From positions 1-64,000 of the forward strand of contig NW_003140751.1 of the NCBI RefSeq assembly GCF_000003605.2: 64,000 bases of DNA. Reading direction: 5' to 3'. A program made the position numbers and the translations under genes. Shown one piece after another: positions 24,641 to 39,103 of the stretch (positions within the stretch are counted from its first letter, which is position 1; the number at the start of each line of letters is the position of its first letter). Under the pieces are notes generated by a model. That model saw only the letters and a program-made list of their open reading frames with translations, did not search any database and had not been told where the DNA came from. This stretch comes from Saccoglossus kowalevskii. Its lineage: Eukaryota > Hemichordata > Enteropneusta > Harrimaniidae.

Positions 24641-26540
24641 GCATGCAATGTAGACACATACCACAAATCAGATCTAGGGACAAGCTGCAGAAACTTGTAT
24701 GCAATGTAGACACATACCACAATTCAGTTCTAGGGACAAGCTGCAGAAACTTGTATGCAATGTAGACACATACCACAAATCAGTTCTAGAGACAAGCTGC
24801 AGAAACTTGCATGCAATGTAGACACATACCACAAATCAGTTCTAGGAACAAGCTACAGAAACTTGCATGGAATGTAGACATACCACAAATCAGTTCACGG
24901 GACAAGCTGCAGAAACTTGCATGCAATGTAGACATATACTACAAATCCGTTCTAGGGACAAGCTGCAGAAACTTGTATGGAATGTAGAAATACCACAAAT
25001 CAGTTCTAGGGACAAGCTGCAGAAACTTGCATGGAATATTGACACATCCCACAAATCAGTTCTAGGGACAAGCTGCAGAAACTTGTATGGAATGTAGAAA
25101 TACCACAATTCAGGTCTAGGGACAAGCTGCAGAAACTTGCATGCAATGTAGACACATACCACAAATCAGTTCTAGAGACAAGCTGCAGAAACTTGCATGC
25201 AATGTAGACACATACCACAAATCAGTTCTAGGGACAAGCTACAGAAACTTGTATGGAATGTAGAAATACCACAAATCAGTTCTCGGCACAAGCTGCAGAA
25301 ACTTGCATGCAATGTAGACACATACTACAAATCAGTTCTAGGACAAGCTGCAGAAACTTGCATGGAATGTTGACATACCACAAATCAGTTCTTGGGACAA
25401 GCTTCAGAAACTTGTATGGAATGTAGAAATACCACAAATCAGTTCTAGGGACAAGCTGCAGAAACTTGCATGCAATGTAGACACATACCACAAATCAGTT
25501 CTAGGGACAAGCTGCAGAAACTTGTATGCAATGTAGAAATACCACAAATCAGTTCTAGGGACAAGCTGCAGAAACTTGCATGCAATGTAGATACATACCA
25601 CAAATCAGTTCTATGGACAAGCTACACAAACTTGCATGGAATGTAGACATAGACAAATCAGTTCTAGGGACAAGCTGCAGAAACGTGCATGTAATGTAGA
25701 CACACACCACAAATCAGTTCTCGGGACAAGCTACACAAACTTGCATGGAATGTAGACATAGACAAATCAGTTCTAGGGACAAGCTGCAAAAACTTGTATG
25801 GAATGTAGAAATACCACAAATCAGTTCTAGGGAGAAGTTGCAAAAAATTGCATGCAATGTAGACACATACCACAAATCAGTTCTAGGGACAAGCTACAGA
25901 AACTTGCATGCAATGTAGACACATACTACAAATCAGTTCTAGGAACAAGCTGCAGAAACTTGTATGGAATGTAGAAATACCACAAATCAGTTGTAGGGAC
26001 AAGCTGCAGAAAGTTGCATGCAATGTAGACACATACCACAAATCAGTTCTAGGGACAAGCTGCAGAAACTTGTATGGAATGTAGAAATACCACAAATCAG
26101 TTCTAGGAACAAGCTGCAGAATGTTGCATGCAATGTAGAAATACCACAAATCAGTTCTAGGGACAATCTGCAGAAACTTGCATGGAATGTAGACATAGAC
26201 AAATCAGTTCTAGGGACAAGCTGCAGAAACTTGCATGCAATGTAGACACATACCACAAATCAGTTCGAGGGACAAGCTGCAGAAACTTGTATGGAATGTA
26301 GATACATACCACAAATCAGTTCTAGGGACAAGCTGCAGAAACTTGTATGGAATGTAGAAATACCAGAAATCAGTTCCAGGGACAAGCTGCAGAAACTTGC
26401 ATGCAATGTAGACACATACCACAAATCAGTTCTAGGGACAAGCTGCAGAAACTTGTATGCAATGTAGAAATACCACAAATCAGTTCTAGGGACAATCTGC
26501 AGAAACTTGCATGCAATGCAGATACATACCACAAATCAGT
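24641..26540. repeat. C-type alpha, beta and gamma blocks
   Basis: Alpha units start near 24,867 and 25,200, the second with TGTTGACATACC in place of TTTTGTCATACC. A beta-like block follows, in which the marker monomer is altered to GGGAGAAGTTGCAAAAAATTG near 25,828. From about 26,260 a gamma block begins, marked by GTAGATACATACC and ACCAGAAATCAG (26,362). Gamma markers recur at 28,409, 30,843, 32,224 and 38,268. Confidence 0.85.
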
Positions 26541-27900
26541 TCTTTGGACAAGCTACACAAACTTGCATGGAATGTAGACATAGACAAATCAGTTCTAGGG
26601 ACAAGCTGCAGAAACTTGCATGCAATGTAGACACATACCACAAATCAGTTCGAGGGACAAGCTGCAGAAACTTGTATGGAATGTAGATACATACCACAAA
26701 TCAGTTCTAGGGACAAGCTGCAGAAACTTGTATGGAATGTAGACATACCATAAATCAGTTCTAGGGACAAGCTGCAGAAACTTGCACGCAATGTAGACAT
26801 AGACAAATCAGTTCTAGGGACAAGCTGCAGAAACTTGCATGCAATGTAGACACATACCACAAATGAGTTCCAGGGACAAGCTGTAGAAACTTGCATGGAA
26901 TGTAGAAATACCACAAATCAGTTCTAGGGACAAGCTGCAGAAACTTGTATGCAATGTAGACACATACCACAATTCAGTTCTAGCGACAAGCTGCAGAAAC
27001 TTGCATGCAATGTAGACACATACCGCAAATCAGTTCTAGGAACAAGCTACAGAAACTTGCATGGAATGTAGACATACCACAAATCAGTTCTCGGGACAAG
27101 CTGCAGAAACTTGCATGCAATGTAGACATATACTACAAATCAGTTCTAGGGACAAGCTGCAGAAACTTGCATGCAATGTAGACACATACCACAAATCAGT
27201 TCTAGGAACAAGCTACAGAAACTTGCATGGAATGTAGACATACCACAAATCAGTTCTCGGGACAAGCTGCAGAAACTTGCATGCAATGTAGACATATACT
27301 ACAAATCAGTTCTAGGGACAAGCTGCAGAAAGTTGCATGCAATGTAGACACATACCACAAATCAGTTCTAAGGACAAGCTGCAGAAACTTGCATGCAATG
27401 TAGACACATACCACAAATCAGTTCTAGGGACAAGCTGCAGAAACTTGCATGCAATGTAGACAAATACTACAAATCAGTTCTAGGGATAAGCTGCAGAAAC
27501 TTGCATGCAATGTAGACACATACCACAAATCAGTTCTAGGGACAAGCTACAGAAACTTGCATGCAATGTAGACACATACTACAAATCAGTTCTAGGGACA
27601 AGCTGCAGAAACTTGCATGCAATGTAGACACATACCACAAATCAGTTCAAGGGACAAGCTGCAGAAACTTACATGCAATGTAGACACATACCATAAATCA
27701 GTTCTAGGGACAAGCTGCAGAAACTTGCATGCAATGTAGACACATACCACAAATCAGTTCTAGGGACAAGCTGCAGAAACTTGCATGCAATGTAGACACA
27801 TACCACAATTCAGGTCTAGGGACAAGCTGCAGAAACTTGCATGCAATGTAGACACATACCACAAATCAGTTCTAGAGACAAGCTGCAGAAACTTGCATGC
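26541..27900. repeat. 1.36-kb segment, duplicated copy 1
   Basis: Starts at TCTTTGGACAAGC and matches 28,861-30,160. The offset is 2,320 at the left end and 2,267 at the right, the net change coming from small indels and one missing monomer in the right copy. The left part is C type (GACATAGAC, CTTGCACGC). The right part, about 27,000-27,900, is mainly plain 56-bp CTGCAG monomers with GATAAGC and ACCATAAATC variants. Confidence 0.85.
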
Positions 27901-28860
27901 AATGTAGACACATACCACAAATCAGTTCTAGGGACAAGCTACAGAAACTTGTATGGAATGTAGAAATACCACAAATCAGTTCTCGGCACAAGCTGCAGAA
28001 ACTTGCATGCAATGTAGACACATACTACAAATCAGTTCTTGGACAAGCTGCAGAAACTTGCATGGAATGTTGACATACCACAAATCAGTTATAGGGACAA
28101 GCTGCAGAAACTTGCATGCAATGTAGACACATACCACAAATCAGTTCTAGGAACAATCTGCAGAAACTTGCATGCAATGCAGATACATACCACAAATCAG
28201 TTCTATGGACAAGCTACACAAACTTGCATGGAATGTAGACAAACCACAAATCAGTTCTAGGGACAAGCTGCAGAAACTTGCATGCAATGTAGACACATAC
28301 CACAAATCAGTTCGAGGGACAAGCTGCAGAAACATGTATGGAATGTAGATACATACCACAAATCAGTTCTAGGGACAAGCTGCAGAAACTTGTATGGAAT
28401 GTAGAAATACCAGAAATCAGTTCTAGGGACAAGCTGCAGAAACTTGCATGGAATATAGACACATACCACAAATCAGTTCTAGGGACAAGTTGCAGAAACT
28501 TGTATGGAATGTAGAAATACCACAAATCAGTTCACGGGAAAAGCTGCAGAAACTTGCATGCAATGTAGACAAATACTACAAATCAGTTCTAGGGACAAGC
28601 TGCAGAAACTTGCATGCAATGTAGACACATACCACAAATGAGTTCTAGGGACAAGCTACAGAAACTTGCATTAAATGTTGACATACCACAAATCAGTTCA
28701 CGGGACAAGCTGCAGAAACTTACATGCAATGTAGACATACCACAAGTCAGTTCTAGGGACAAGCTGCTGAAACTTTCATGCAATGTAGACATAGACAAAT
28801 CAGTTCTAGGGACAAGCTGCTGAAACTTGCATGGAATGTAGACACATACCACAAATCAGT
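27901..28860. repeat. C-type alpha and gamma blocks
   Basis: Includes TTCTCGGCAC near 27,985, a shortened TTCTTGGACAAG near 28,034, and the gamma markers ACCAGAAATCAG (28,409) and GGAATATAGACAC near 28,447. From about 28,590 three short monomers (TGTTGACATACC, GACATACCACAAGTC, GACATAGAC) form a run that recurs near 32,430-32,640 and 38,470-38,680. Confidence 0.83.
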
Positions 28861-30160
28861 TCTTTGGACAAGCTACACAAACTTGCATGGAATGTAGACA
28901 TAGACAAATCAGTTCTAGGGACAAGCTGCAGAAACTTGCATGCAATGTAGACACATACCACAAATCAGTTCGAGGGACAAGCTGCAGAAACTTGTATGGA
29001 ATGTAGATACATACCACAAATCAGTTCTAGGGACAAGCTGCAGAAACATGTATGGAATGTAGACATACCATAAATCAGTTCTAGGGACAAGCTGCAGAAA
29101 CTTGCACGCAATGTAGACATAGACAAATCAGTTCTAGGGACAAGCTGCAGAAACTTGCATGCAATGTAGACACATACCACAAATGAGTTCCAGGGACAAG
29201 CTGCAGAAACTTGCATGGAATGTAGAAATACCACAAATCAGTTCTAGGGACAAGCTGCAGAAACTTGTACGCAATGTAGACACATACCACAATTCAGTTC
29301 TAGGGACAAGCTGCAGAAACTTGCATGCAATGTAGACACATACCACAAATCAGTTCTAGGAACAAGCTACAGAAACTTGCATGGAATGTAGACACATACC
29401 ACAAATCAGTTCTCGGGACAAGCTGCAGAAAATTGCATGCAATGTAGACATATACTACAAATCAGTTCTAGGTACAAGCTGCAGAAACTTGCATGCAATG
29501 TAGACACATACCACAAATCAGTTCTAGGAACAAGCTACAGAAACTTGCATGGAATGTAGACATACCACAAATCAGTTCTCGGGACAAGCTGCAGAAACTT
29601 GCATGCAATGTAGACATATACTACAAATCAGTTCTAGGGACATGGCTGCAGAAAGTTGCATGCAATGTAGACACATACCACAAATCAGTTCTAAGGACAA
29701 GCTGCAGAAACTTGCATGCAATGTAGACACATACCACAAATCAGTTCTAGGGACAAGCTGCAGAAACTTGCATGCAATGTAGACACATACTACAAATCAG
29801 TTCTAGCGATAAGCTGCAGAAACTTGCATGCAATGTAGACACATACCACAAATCAGTTCTAGGGACAAGCTACAGAAACTTGCATGCAATGTAGACACAT
29901 ACTACAAATCAGTGCTAGGGACAAGCTGCAGAAACTTACATGCAATGTAGACACATACCATAAATCAGTTCTAGGGACAAGCTGCAGAAACTTGCATGCA
30001 ATGTAGACACATACCACAAATCAGTTCTAGGGACAAGCTGCAGAAACTTGCATGCAATGTAGACACATACCACAATTCAGGTCTAGGGACAAGCTGCAGA
30101 AACTTGCATGCAATGTAGACACATACCACAAATCAGTTCTAGAGACAAGCTGCAGAAACT
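28861..30160. repeat. 1.3-kb segment, duplicated copy 2
   Basis: Counterpart of 26,541-27,900. Around 29,640 it carries the odd monomer ACATGGCTGCAG. With TTCTAAGGAC and TAGCGATAAGC following, it matches a P-region stretch at 7,141-7,330 (offset about 22,487). Confidence 0.85.
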
Positions 30161-31130
30161 TGCATGCAATGTAGACACATACCACAATTCAGTTCTAGGG
30201 ACAAGCTGCAGAAACTTGCATGCAATGTAGATACATACCACAAATCAGTTCTAGAGACAAGCTGCAGAAACTTGCATGCAATGTAGACACATACAACAAA
30301 TCAGTTCTAGGGACAAGCTGCAGAAACTTGAATGGAATGTTGAAATACCACAATTCAGTTCTAGGGACAAGCTGCAGAAACTTGCATGCAATGTAGACAC
30401 ATACAACAAATCAGTTCTAGGGACAAGCTGCAGAAACTTGTATGGAATGTAGAAATACCACAATTCAGTTCTAGGGACAAGCTGCAGAAACTTGCATGCA
30501 ATGTAGATACATACCACAAATCAGTTCTAGAGACAAGCTGCTGAAACTTGCATGCAATGTAGACACATACAACAAATCAGTTCTAGGGACAAGCTGCAGA
30601 AACTTGAATGGAATGTTGACATACCACAAATCAGTTCTAGGGACAAGCTGCAGAAACTTGTATGGAATGTAGAAATACCACAAATCAGTTCTAGGGACAA
30701 GCTGCAGAAACTTGCATGCAATGTAGACACATACCACAAATCAGTTCGAGGGACAAGCTGCAGAAACTTGTATGGAATGTAGATACATACCACAAATCAG
30801 TTCTAGGGACAAGCTGCAGAAACTTGTATGGAATGTAGAAATACCAGAAATCAGTTCTAGGGACAAGCTGCAGAAACTTGCATGGAATATAGACACATAC
30901 CACAAATCAGTTCTAGGGACAAGCTGCAGAAACTTGTATGGAATGTAGAAATACCACAAATCAGTTCACGGGAAAAGCTGCAGAAACTTGCATGCAATGT
31001 AGACACATACTACAAATCAGTTCTAGGGACAAGCTGCAGAAACTTGCATGCAATGTAGACACATACCACAAATGAGTTCTAGGGACAAGCTACAGAAACT
31101 TGCATGCAATGTTGACATACCACAAATCAG
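30161..31130. repeat. Mixed plain and C-type gamma monomers
   Basis: Repeats of ACATACAACAAATC and GAAATACCACAATTC monomers at 30,290-30,620 show a local duplication of a two-to-four-monomer unit. GTTGAAATACC occurs near 30,340 and GTTGACATACC near 30,614. A gamma block follows, with ACCAGAAATCAG at 30,843 and GGAATATAGACAC near 30,885. Confidence 0.83.
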
Positions 31131-31920
31131 TTCTAAGGACAAGCTGCAGAAACTTGCATGCAATGTAGACACATACCACAAATCAGTTCTAGGGACAAGC
31201 TGCAGAAACTTGCATGCAATGTAGACACATACTACAAATCAGTTCTAAGGATAAGCTGCAGAAACTTGCATGCAATGTAGACACATACCACAAATCAGTT
31301 CTAGGGACAAGCTACAGAAACTTGCATGCAATGTAGACACATACTACAAATCAGTTCTAGGGACAAGCTGCAGAAACTTGCATGCAATGTAGACACATAC
31401 CACAAATCAGTTCCAGGGACAAGCTGCAGAAACTTGCATGCAATGTAGACACATACCACAAATCAGTTCTAGGGACAAGCTACAGAAACTTGCATGGAAT
31501 GTAGACATACCACAAATCAGTTCTAGGGACAAGCTACAGAAACTTGCATGGAATGTAGACATACCACAAATCAGTTCTAGGGACAAGCTGCAGAAACTTG
31601 TATGGAATGTAGAAATACCACAAATCAGTGCTCGGGACAAGCTGCAGAAACTTGCATGCAATGTAGACACATACTAAAAATCAGTTCTAGGGACAAGCTG
31701 CAGAATCTTGCATGCAATGTAGACACATACCACAAATCAGTTCTAGGGACAAGCTACAGAATATTGTATGGAATGTAGACACATACTACAAATCAGTTCG
31801 AGGGACAAGCTGCAGAAACTTGTATGGAATGTAGAAATACCACAAATCAGTTATAGGGACAAGCTGCAGAAACTTGCATGCAATGTAGACACATACCACA
31901 AATCAGTTCTAGGGACAAGC
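31131..31920. repeat. Delta block, copy matched at 39,104
   Basis: About 790 bp matches 39,104-39,893 at a constant offset of 7,973. Shared landmarks are TTCTAAGGAC, TTCTAAGGATAAGC, TTCCAGGGAC, CAGTGCTCGGG, ACATACTAAAAATC and GAATATTGTATGG. Four consecutive 54-bp monomers keep one reading frame open across the block, but this is a length effect and not evidence of coding. Confidence 0.87.
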
Positions 31921-33690
31921 TACAGAAACGTGTATGCAATGTAGAAATACCCCAAATCAGTTCTAGGGACAATCTGCAGAAACTTGCATGCAATGCAGAT
32001 ACATACCAAAAATCAGTTCTATGGACAAGCTACACAAACTTGCATGGAATGTAGACATAGACAAATCAGTTCTAGGGACAAGCTGCAGAAACTTGCATGC
32101 AATGTAGACACATACCACAGATCAGTTCGAGGGACAAGCTACAGAAATTTGTATGGAATGTAGATACATACCACAAATCAGTTCTAGGGACAAGCTGCAG
32201 AAACTTGTATGGAATGTAGAAATACCAGAAATCAGTTCTAGGGACAAGCTGCAGAAACTTGCATGGAATATAGACACATACCACAAATCAGTTCTAGGGA
32301 CAAGCTGCAGAAACTTGTACGGAATGTAGAAATACCACAAATCAGTTCACGGGAAAAGCTGCAGAAACTTGCATGCAATGTAGACACATACTACAAATCA
32401 GTTCTAGGGACAAGCTGCAGAAACTTGCATGCAATGTAGACACATACCACAAATGATTTCTAGGGACAAGTTACAGAAACTTGCATGGAATGTTGACATA
32501 CCACAAATCAGTTCAAGGGACAAGCTACAGAAACTTACATGCAATGTAGACATACCACAAGTCAGTTCTAGGGACAAGCTGCAGAAACTTGCATGGAATG
32601 TTGACATAGACAAATCAGTTCTAGGGACCAGCTGCAGAAACTTGCATGCAATGTAGACACATACCACAATTCAGTTCTAGGGACAAGCTGCAGAAACTTG
32701 CATGCAATGTAGACACATACCACAAATCAGTTCTAGGGACAAGCTACAGAAACTTGCATTGAATGTAGATATACCACAAATCAGTTCTAGGGACAAGCTG
32801 CAGAAACTTGCATGGAATGTAGACATACCACAAATCAGTTCTAGGGACAAGATACAGAAACTTGCATGGAATGTAGACATACCACAAATCAGTTCTAGGG
32901 ACAAGCTGCAGAAACTTGTATGGAATGTAGAAATACCACAAATCAGTGCTCGGGACAAGCTGCAGAAACTTGCATGCAATGTAGACACATACTAAAAATC
33001 AGTTCTAGGGACAAGCTGCAGAATCTTGCATGCAATGTAGACACATACCACAAATCAGTTCTAGGGACAAGCTGCAGAAAGTTGCATGCAATGTAGACAC
33101 ATACCACAAATCAGTTCTAGGGAAAAGTTGTAAAAACTTGCATGCAATGTAGACACATACCACAAATCAGTTCTAGGGACAAGCTACAGAAACTTGCATG
33201 CAATGTAGACACATACCACAAATCAGTTCTAGGAACAAGCTGCAGAAACTTGTATGCAATGTAGAAATACCACAAATCAGTTCTAGGGACAAGCTGCAGA
33301 AAGTTGCATGCAATGTAGACACATACCACAAATCAGTTCTAGGGACAAGCTGCAGAAACTTGTATAGAATGTAGAAATACCACAAATCAGTTCAAGGAAC
33401 AAGCTGCAGAATGTTGCATGCAATGTAGACACATACCACAAATCAGTTCTAGGGACAAGCTGCAGAAACTTACATGCAATGTAGACATAGGCAAATCAGT
33501 TCTAGGGACAAGCTGCAGAAACTTGCATGGAATGTAGACACATACCACAAGTCAGTTCTAGGGACAAGCTACACAAACTTTATGGAATGTAGACACATAC
33601 CACAAATCAGTTCTAGGGACAAGCTGCAGAGACTTGCATGGAATGTAGAAATACCACAAATCAGTTCTAGGAACAAGCTACAGAAACTTG
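31921..33690. repeat. C-type gamma, delta and beta blocks
   Basis: Gamma marker ACCAGAAATCAG at 32,224; a run of short monomers at 32,430-32,640; a longer delta block at 32,677-32,995 with one extra 54-bp monomer (five in a row); and a beta block with GGGAAAAGTTGTAAAAAC at 33,118. The gamma part resembles 38,116-38,470. Confidence 0.84.
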
Positions 33691-36598
33691 CATGGAATGT
33701 AGACATACCACAAATCAGTTATAGGGACAAGCTGCAGAAACTTGCATGCAATGTAGACATATACTACAAATCCGTTCTAGGGACAAGCTGCAGAAACTTG
33801 TATGGAATGTAGAAATACCACAAATCAGTTCTAGGGACAAGCTGCAGAAACTTGCATGGAATATTGACACATCCCACAAATCAGTTCTAGGGACAAGCTG
33901 CAGAAACTTGTATGGAATGTAGAAATACTACAATTCAGGTCTAGGGACAAGCTGCAGAAACTTGCATGCAATGTAGACACATACCACAAATCAGTTCTAG
34001 AGACAAGCTGCAGAAACTTGCATGCAATGTAGACACATACCACAAATCAGTTCTAGGGACAAGCTACAGAAACTTGTATGGAATGTAGAAATACCACAAA
34101 TCAGTTCTCGGCACAAGCTGCAGAAACTTGCATGCAATGTAGACACATACTACAAATCAGTTCTAGGACAAGCTGCAGAAACTTGCATGGAATTTTGTCA
34201 TACCACAAATCAGTTCTAGGGACAAGCTGCAGAAACTTGTATGGAATGTAGAAATACCACAATTCAGGTCTAGGGACAAGCTGCAGAAACTTGCATGCAA
34301 TGTAGACACATACCACAAATCAGTTCTAGAGACAAGCTGCAGAAACTTGCATGCAATGTAGACACATACCACAAATCAGTTCTAAGGACAAGCTACAGAA
34401 ACTTGTATGGAATGTAGAAATACCACAAATCAGTTCTCGGCACAAGCTGCAGAAACTTGCATGCAATGTAGACACATACTACAAATCAGTTCTAGGACAA
34501 GCTGCAGAAACTTGCATGGAATTTTGTCATACCACAAATCAGTTCTAGGGACAAGCTGCAGAAACTTGTATGGAATGTAGAAATACCACAAATCAGTTCT
34601 AGGGACAAGCTGCAGAAACTTGCATGCAATGTAGATACATACCACAAATCAGTTCTATGGACAAGCTACACAAACTTGCATGGAATGTAGACATAGACAA
34701 ATCAGTTCTAGGGACAAGCTGCAGAAACGTGCATGTAATGTAGACACACACCACAAATCAGTTCTCGGGACAAGCTACACAAACTTGCATGGAATGTAAA
34801 CATAGACAAATCAGTTCTAGGGACAAGCTGCAGAAATTTGTATGGAATGTAGAAATACCACAAATCAGTTCTAGGGACAAGCTGCAGAAAGTTGCATGCA
34901 ATGTAGACACATACCACAAATCAGTTCTAGGGAAAAGTTGTAAAAACTTGCATGCAATGTAGACACATACCACAAATCAGTTCTAGGGACAAGCTACAGA
35001 AACTTGCATGCAGTGTAGACACATACTACAAATCAGTTCTAGGAACAAGCTGCAGAAACTTGTATGGAATGTAGAAATACCACAAATCAGTTCTCGGGAC
35101 AAGCTGCAGAAAGTTGCATGCAATGTAGACACATACCACAAATCAGTTCTAGGGACAAGCTGCAGAAACTTGTATGGAATGTAGAAATACCACAAATCAG
35201 TTCAAGGAACAAGCTGCAGAATGTTGCATGCAATGTAGACACATACCACAAATCAGTTCTAGGGACAAGCTGCAGAAACTTACATGCAATGTAGACATAG
35301 GCAAATCAGTTCTAGGGACAAGCTGCAGAAACTTGTATGGAATGTAGAAATACCACAATTCATGTCTAGGGACAAGCTGCAGAAACTTGCATGCAATGTA
35401 GACACATACCACAAATCAGTTCTAGAGACAAGCTGCAGAAACTTGCATGCAATGTAGACACATACCACAAATCAGTTCTAGGGACAAGCTACAGAAACTT
35501 GTATGGAATGTAGAAATACCACAAATCAGTTCTCGGCACAAGCTGCAGAAACTTGCATGCAATGTAGACACATACTACAAATCAGTTCTAGGACAAGCTG
35601 CAGAAAACTTGCATGGAAATTTGTCATACCACAAATCAGTTCTAGGGACAAGCTGCAGAAACTTGTATGGAATGTAGAAATACCACAAATCAGTTTTAGG
35701 GACAAGCTGCAGAAAATTGCATGCAATGTAGATACATACCACAAATCAATTCCATGGACAAGCTACACAAACTTGCATGGAATGTAGACATAGACAAATC
35801 AGTTCTAGGGACAAGCTGCAGAAACGTGCATGTAATGTAGACACACACCACAAATCAGTTCTCGGGACAAGGTACACAAACTTGCATGGAATGTAGACAT
35901 AGACAAATCAGTTCTAGGGACAAGCTGCAGAAATTTGTATGGAATGTAGAAATACCACACATCAGTTCTAGGGACAAGCTGCAGAAAGTTGCATGCAATG
36001 TAGACACATACCACAAATCAGTTCTAGGGAAAAGTTGTAAAAACTTGCATGCAATGTAGACACATACCACAAATCAGTTCTAGGGACAAGCTACAGAAAC
36101 TTGCATGCAGTGTAGACACATACTACAAATCAGTTCTAGGAACAAGCTGCAGAAACTTGTATGGAATGTAGAAATACCACAAATCAGTTCTAGGGACAAG
36201 CTGCAGAAAGTTGCATGCAATGTAGACACATACCACAAATCAGTTTTAGGGACAAGCTGCAGAAACTTGTATGGAATGTAGAAATACCACAAATCAGTTC
36301 TAGGAACAAGCTGCAGAATGTTGCATGCAATGTAGACACATACCACAAATCAGTTCTAGGGACAAGCTGCAGAAACTTACATGCAATGTAGACATAGGCA
36401 AATCAGTTCTAGGGACAAGCTGCAGAAACTTTATGGAATGTAGACATACCACAAGTCAGTTCTAGGGACAAGCTGCAGAAACTTGCATGCAATGTAGACA
36501 CATACCACAAATCAGTTCTAGAGACAAGCTGCAGAAACTTGCATGCAATGTAGACACATACCACAAATCAGTTCTAGGAACAAGCTACAGAAACTTGC
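33691..36598. repeat. C-type alpha and beta blocks, two rounds
   Basis: Alpha units (from about 33,700, 34,022 and 34,351) are followed by a beta block (marker at 34,928). A second round follows, with alpha near 35,447 and beta with its marker at 36,025. The two beta markers are 1,097 bp apart. This suggests a composite alpha-plus-beta unit above the 330-bp level, although the number of alpha units per round varies. Confidence 0.84.
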
Positions 36599-39103
36599 AT
36601 GGAATGTAGACATACCACAAATCAGTTCACGGGACAAGCTGCAGAAACTTGCATGCAATGTAGACATATACTACAAATCCGTTCTAGGGACAAGCTGCAG
36701 AAACTTGCATGGAATGTAGAAATACCACAAATGAGATCTAGGGACAAGCTGCAGAAACTTGTATGCAATGTAGACACATACTACAATTCAGTTCTAGGGA
36801 CAAGCTGCAGAAACTTGTATGCAATGTAGACACATACCACAAATCAGTTCTAGAGACAAGCTGCAGAAACTTGCATGCAATGTAGACACATACCACAAAT
36901 CAGTTCTAGGAACAAGCTACAGAAACTTGCATGGAATGTAGACATACCACAAATCAGTTCACGGGACAAGCTGCAGAAACTTGCATGCAATGTAGACATA
37001 TACTACAAATCCGTTCTAGGGACAAGCTGCAGAAACTTGTATGGAATGTAGAAATACCACAAATCAGTTCTAGGGACAAGCTGCAGAAACTTGCATGGAA
37101 TGTAGACACATACTACAAATCAGTTCTAGGGACAAGCTGCAGAAACTTGCATGCAATGTAGACACATACCACAAATCAGTTCCAGGGACAAGCTGCAGAA
37201 ACTTGCATGCAATGTAGACACATACCACAAATCAGTTCTAGGGACAAGCTGCAGAAACTTGCATGCAATGTAGACACATACCACAAATCAGTTCTAGGGA
37301 CAAGCTACAGAAACTTGCATGGAATGTAGACATACCACAAATCAGTTCTAGGGACAAGCTACAGAAACTTGCATGGAATGTAGACATACCACAAATCAGT
37401 TCTAGGGACAAGCTGCAGAAACGTGTATGGAATGTAGAAATACCACAAATCAGTGCTCGGGACAAGCTGCAGAAACTTGCATGCAATGTAGACACATACT
37501 AAAAATCAGTTCTAGGGACAAGCTGCAGAATCTTGCATGCAATGTAGACACATACCACAAATCAGTTCTAGGGACAAGCTACAGAATATTGTATGGAATG
37601 TAGACACATACTACAAATCAGTTCGAGGGACAAGCTGCAGAAACTTGTATGGAATGTAGAAATACCTCAAATCAGTTATAGGGACAAGCTGCAGAAACTT
37701 GCATGCAATGTAGACACATACCACAAATCAGTTCTAGAGACAAGCTGCAGAAACGTGCATGCAATGTAGACACATACCACAAATCAGTTCTAGGGACAAG
37801 CTACAGAAACTTGTATGGAATGTAGAAATACCACAAATCAGTTCTCGGCACAAGCTGCAGAAACTTGCATGCAATGTAGACACATACTACAAATCAGTTC
37901 TAGGACAAGCTGCAGAAACTTGCATGGAATGTTGTCATACCACAAATCAGTTCTAGGGACAAGCTGCAGAAACTTGTATGGAATGTAGAAATACCACAAA
38001 TCAGTTCTAGGGACAAGCTGCAGAAAATTGCATGCAATGTAGATACATACCACAAATCAATTCCATGGACAAGCTACACAAACTTGCATGGAATGTAGAC
38101 ATAGACAAATCAGTTCTAGGGACAAGCTGCAGAAAGTTGCATGCAATGTAGACACATACCACAGATCAGTTCGAGGGACAAGCTACAGAAATTTGTATGG
38201 AATGTAGATACATACCACAAATCAGTTCTAGGGACAAGCTGCAGAAACTTGTATGGAATGTAGAAATACCAGAAATCAGTTCTAGGGACAAGCTGCAGAA
38301 ACTTGCATGGAATATAGACACATACCACAAATCAGTTCTAGGGACAAGCTGCAGAAACTTGTATGGAATGTAGAAATACCACAAATCAGTTCACGGGAAA
38401 AGCTGCAGAAACTTGCATGCAATGTAGACACATACTACAAATCAGTTCTAGGGACAAGCTGCAGAAACTTGCATGCAATGTAGACACATACCACAAATGA
38501 GTTCTAGGGACAAGCTACAGAAACTTCCATGGAATGTTGACATACCATAAATCAGTTCAAGGGACAAGCTGCAGAAACTTACATGCAATGTAGACATTCC
38601 ACAAGTCAGGTCTAGGGACAAGCTGCTGAAACTTGCATGCAATGTAGAAATAGACACATCAGTTCTAGGGACAAGCTGCAGAAACTTGTATGGAATGTAG
38701 AAATACCACAAATCAGTTATAGGGACAAGCTGCAGAAACTTGCATGCAATGTAGACACATACCACAAATCAGTTCTAGGGACAAGCTGCAGAAACTTGTA
38801 TGGAATGTAGAAATACCACAAATCAGTTCTAGGGACAATCTGCAGAAACTTGCATGCAATGCAGATACATACCACAAATCAGTTCTTTGGACAAGCAACA
38901 CAAACTTGCATGGAATGTAGACATAGACAAATCAGTTCTAGGGACAAGCTGCAGAAACTTGCATGCAATGTAGACACATACCACAAATCAGTTCGAGGGA
39001 CAAGCTGCAAAAACTTGCATGCAATGTAGACATATACTACAAATCAGTTCTAGGGACAAGCTGCAGAAATGTGCATGCAATGTAGACACATACCACAAAT
39101 CAG
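36599..39103. repeat. C-type alpha, delta and gamma blocks
   Basis: Alpha unit starts lie at 36,599 and 36,931 (332 bp apart, the first with altered internal monomers). A delta block with CAGTGCTCGGG near 37,454 has one monomer more than the 31.4-kb copy between TTCCAGGG and the first 54-mer. An alpha unit near 37,759 and a gamma block with ACCAGAAATCAG at 38,268 follow. The rare monomer GCAACACAAAC lies near 38,895. Confidence 0.84.
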
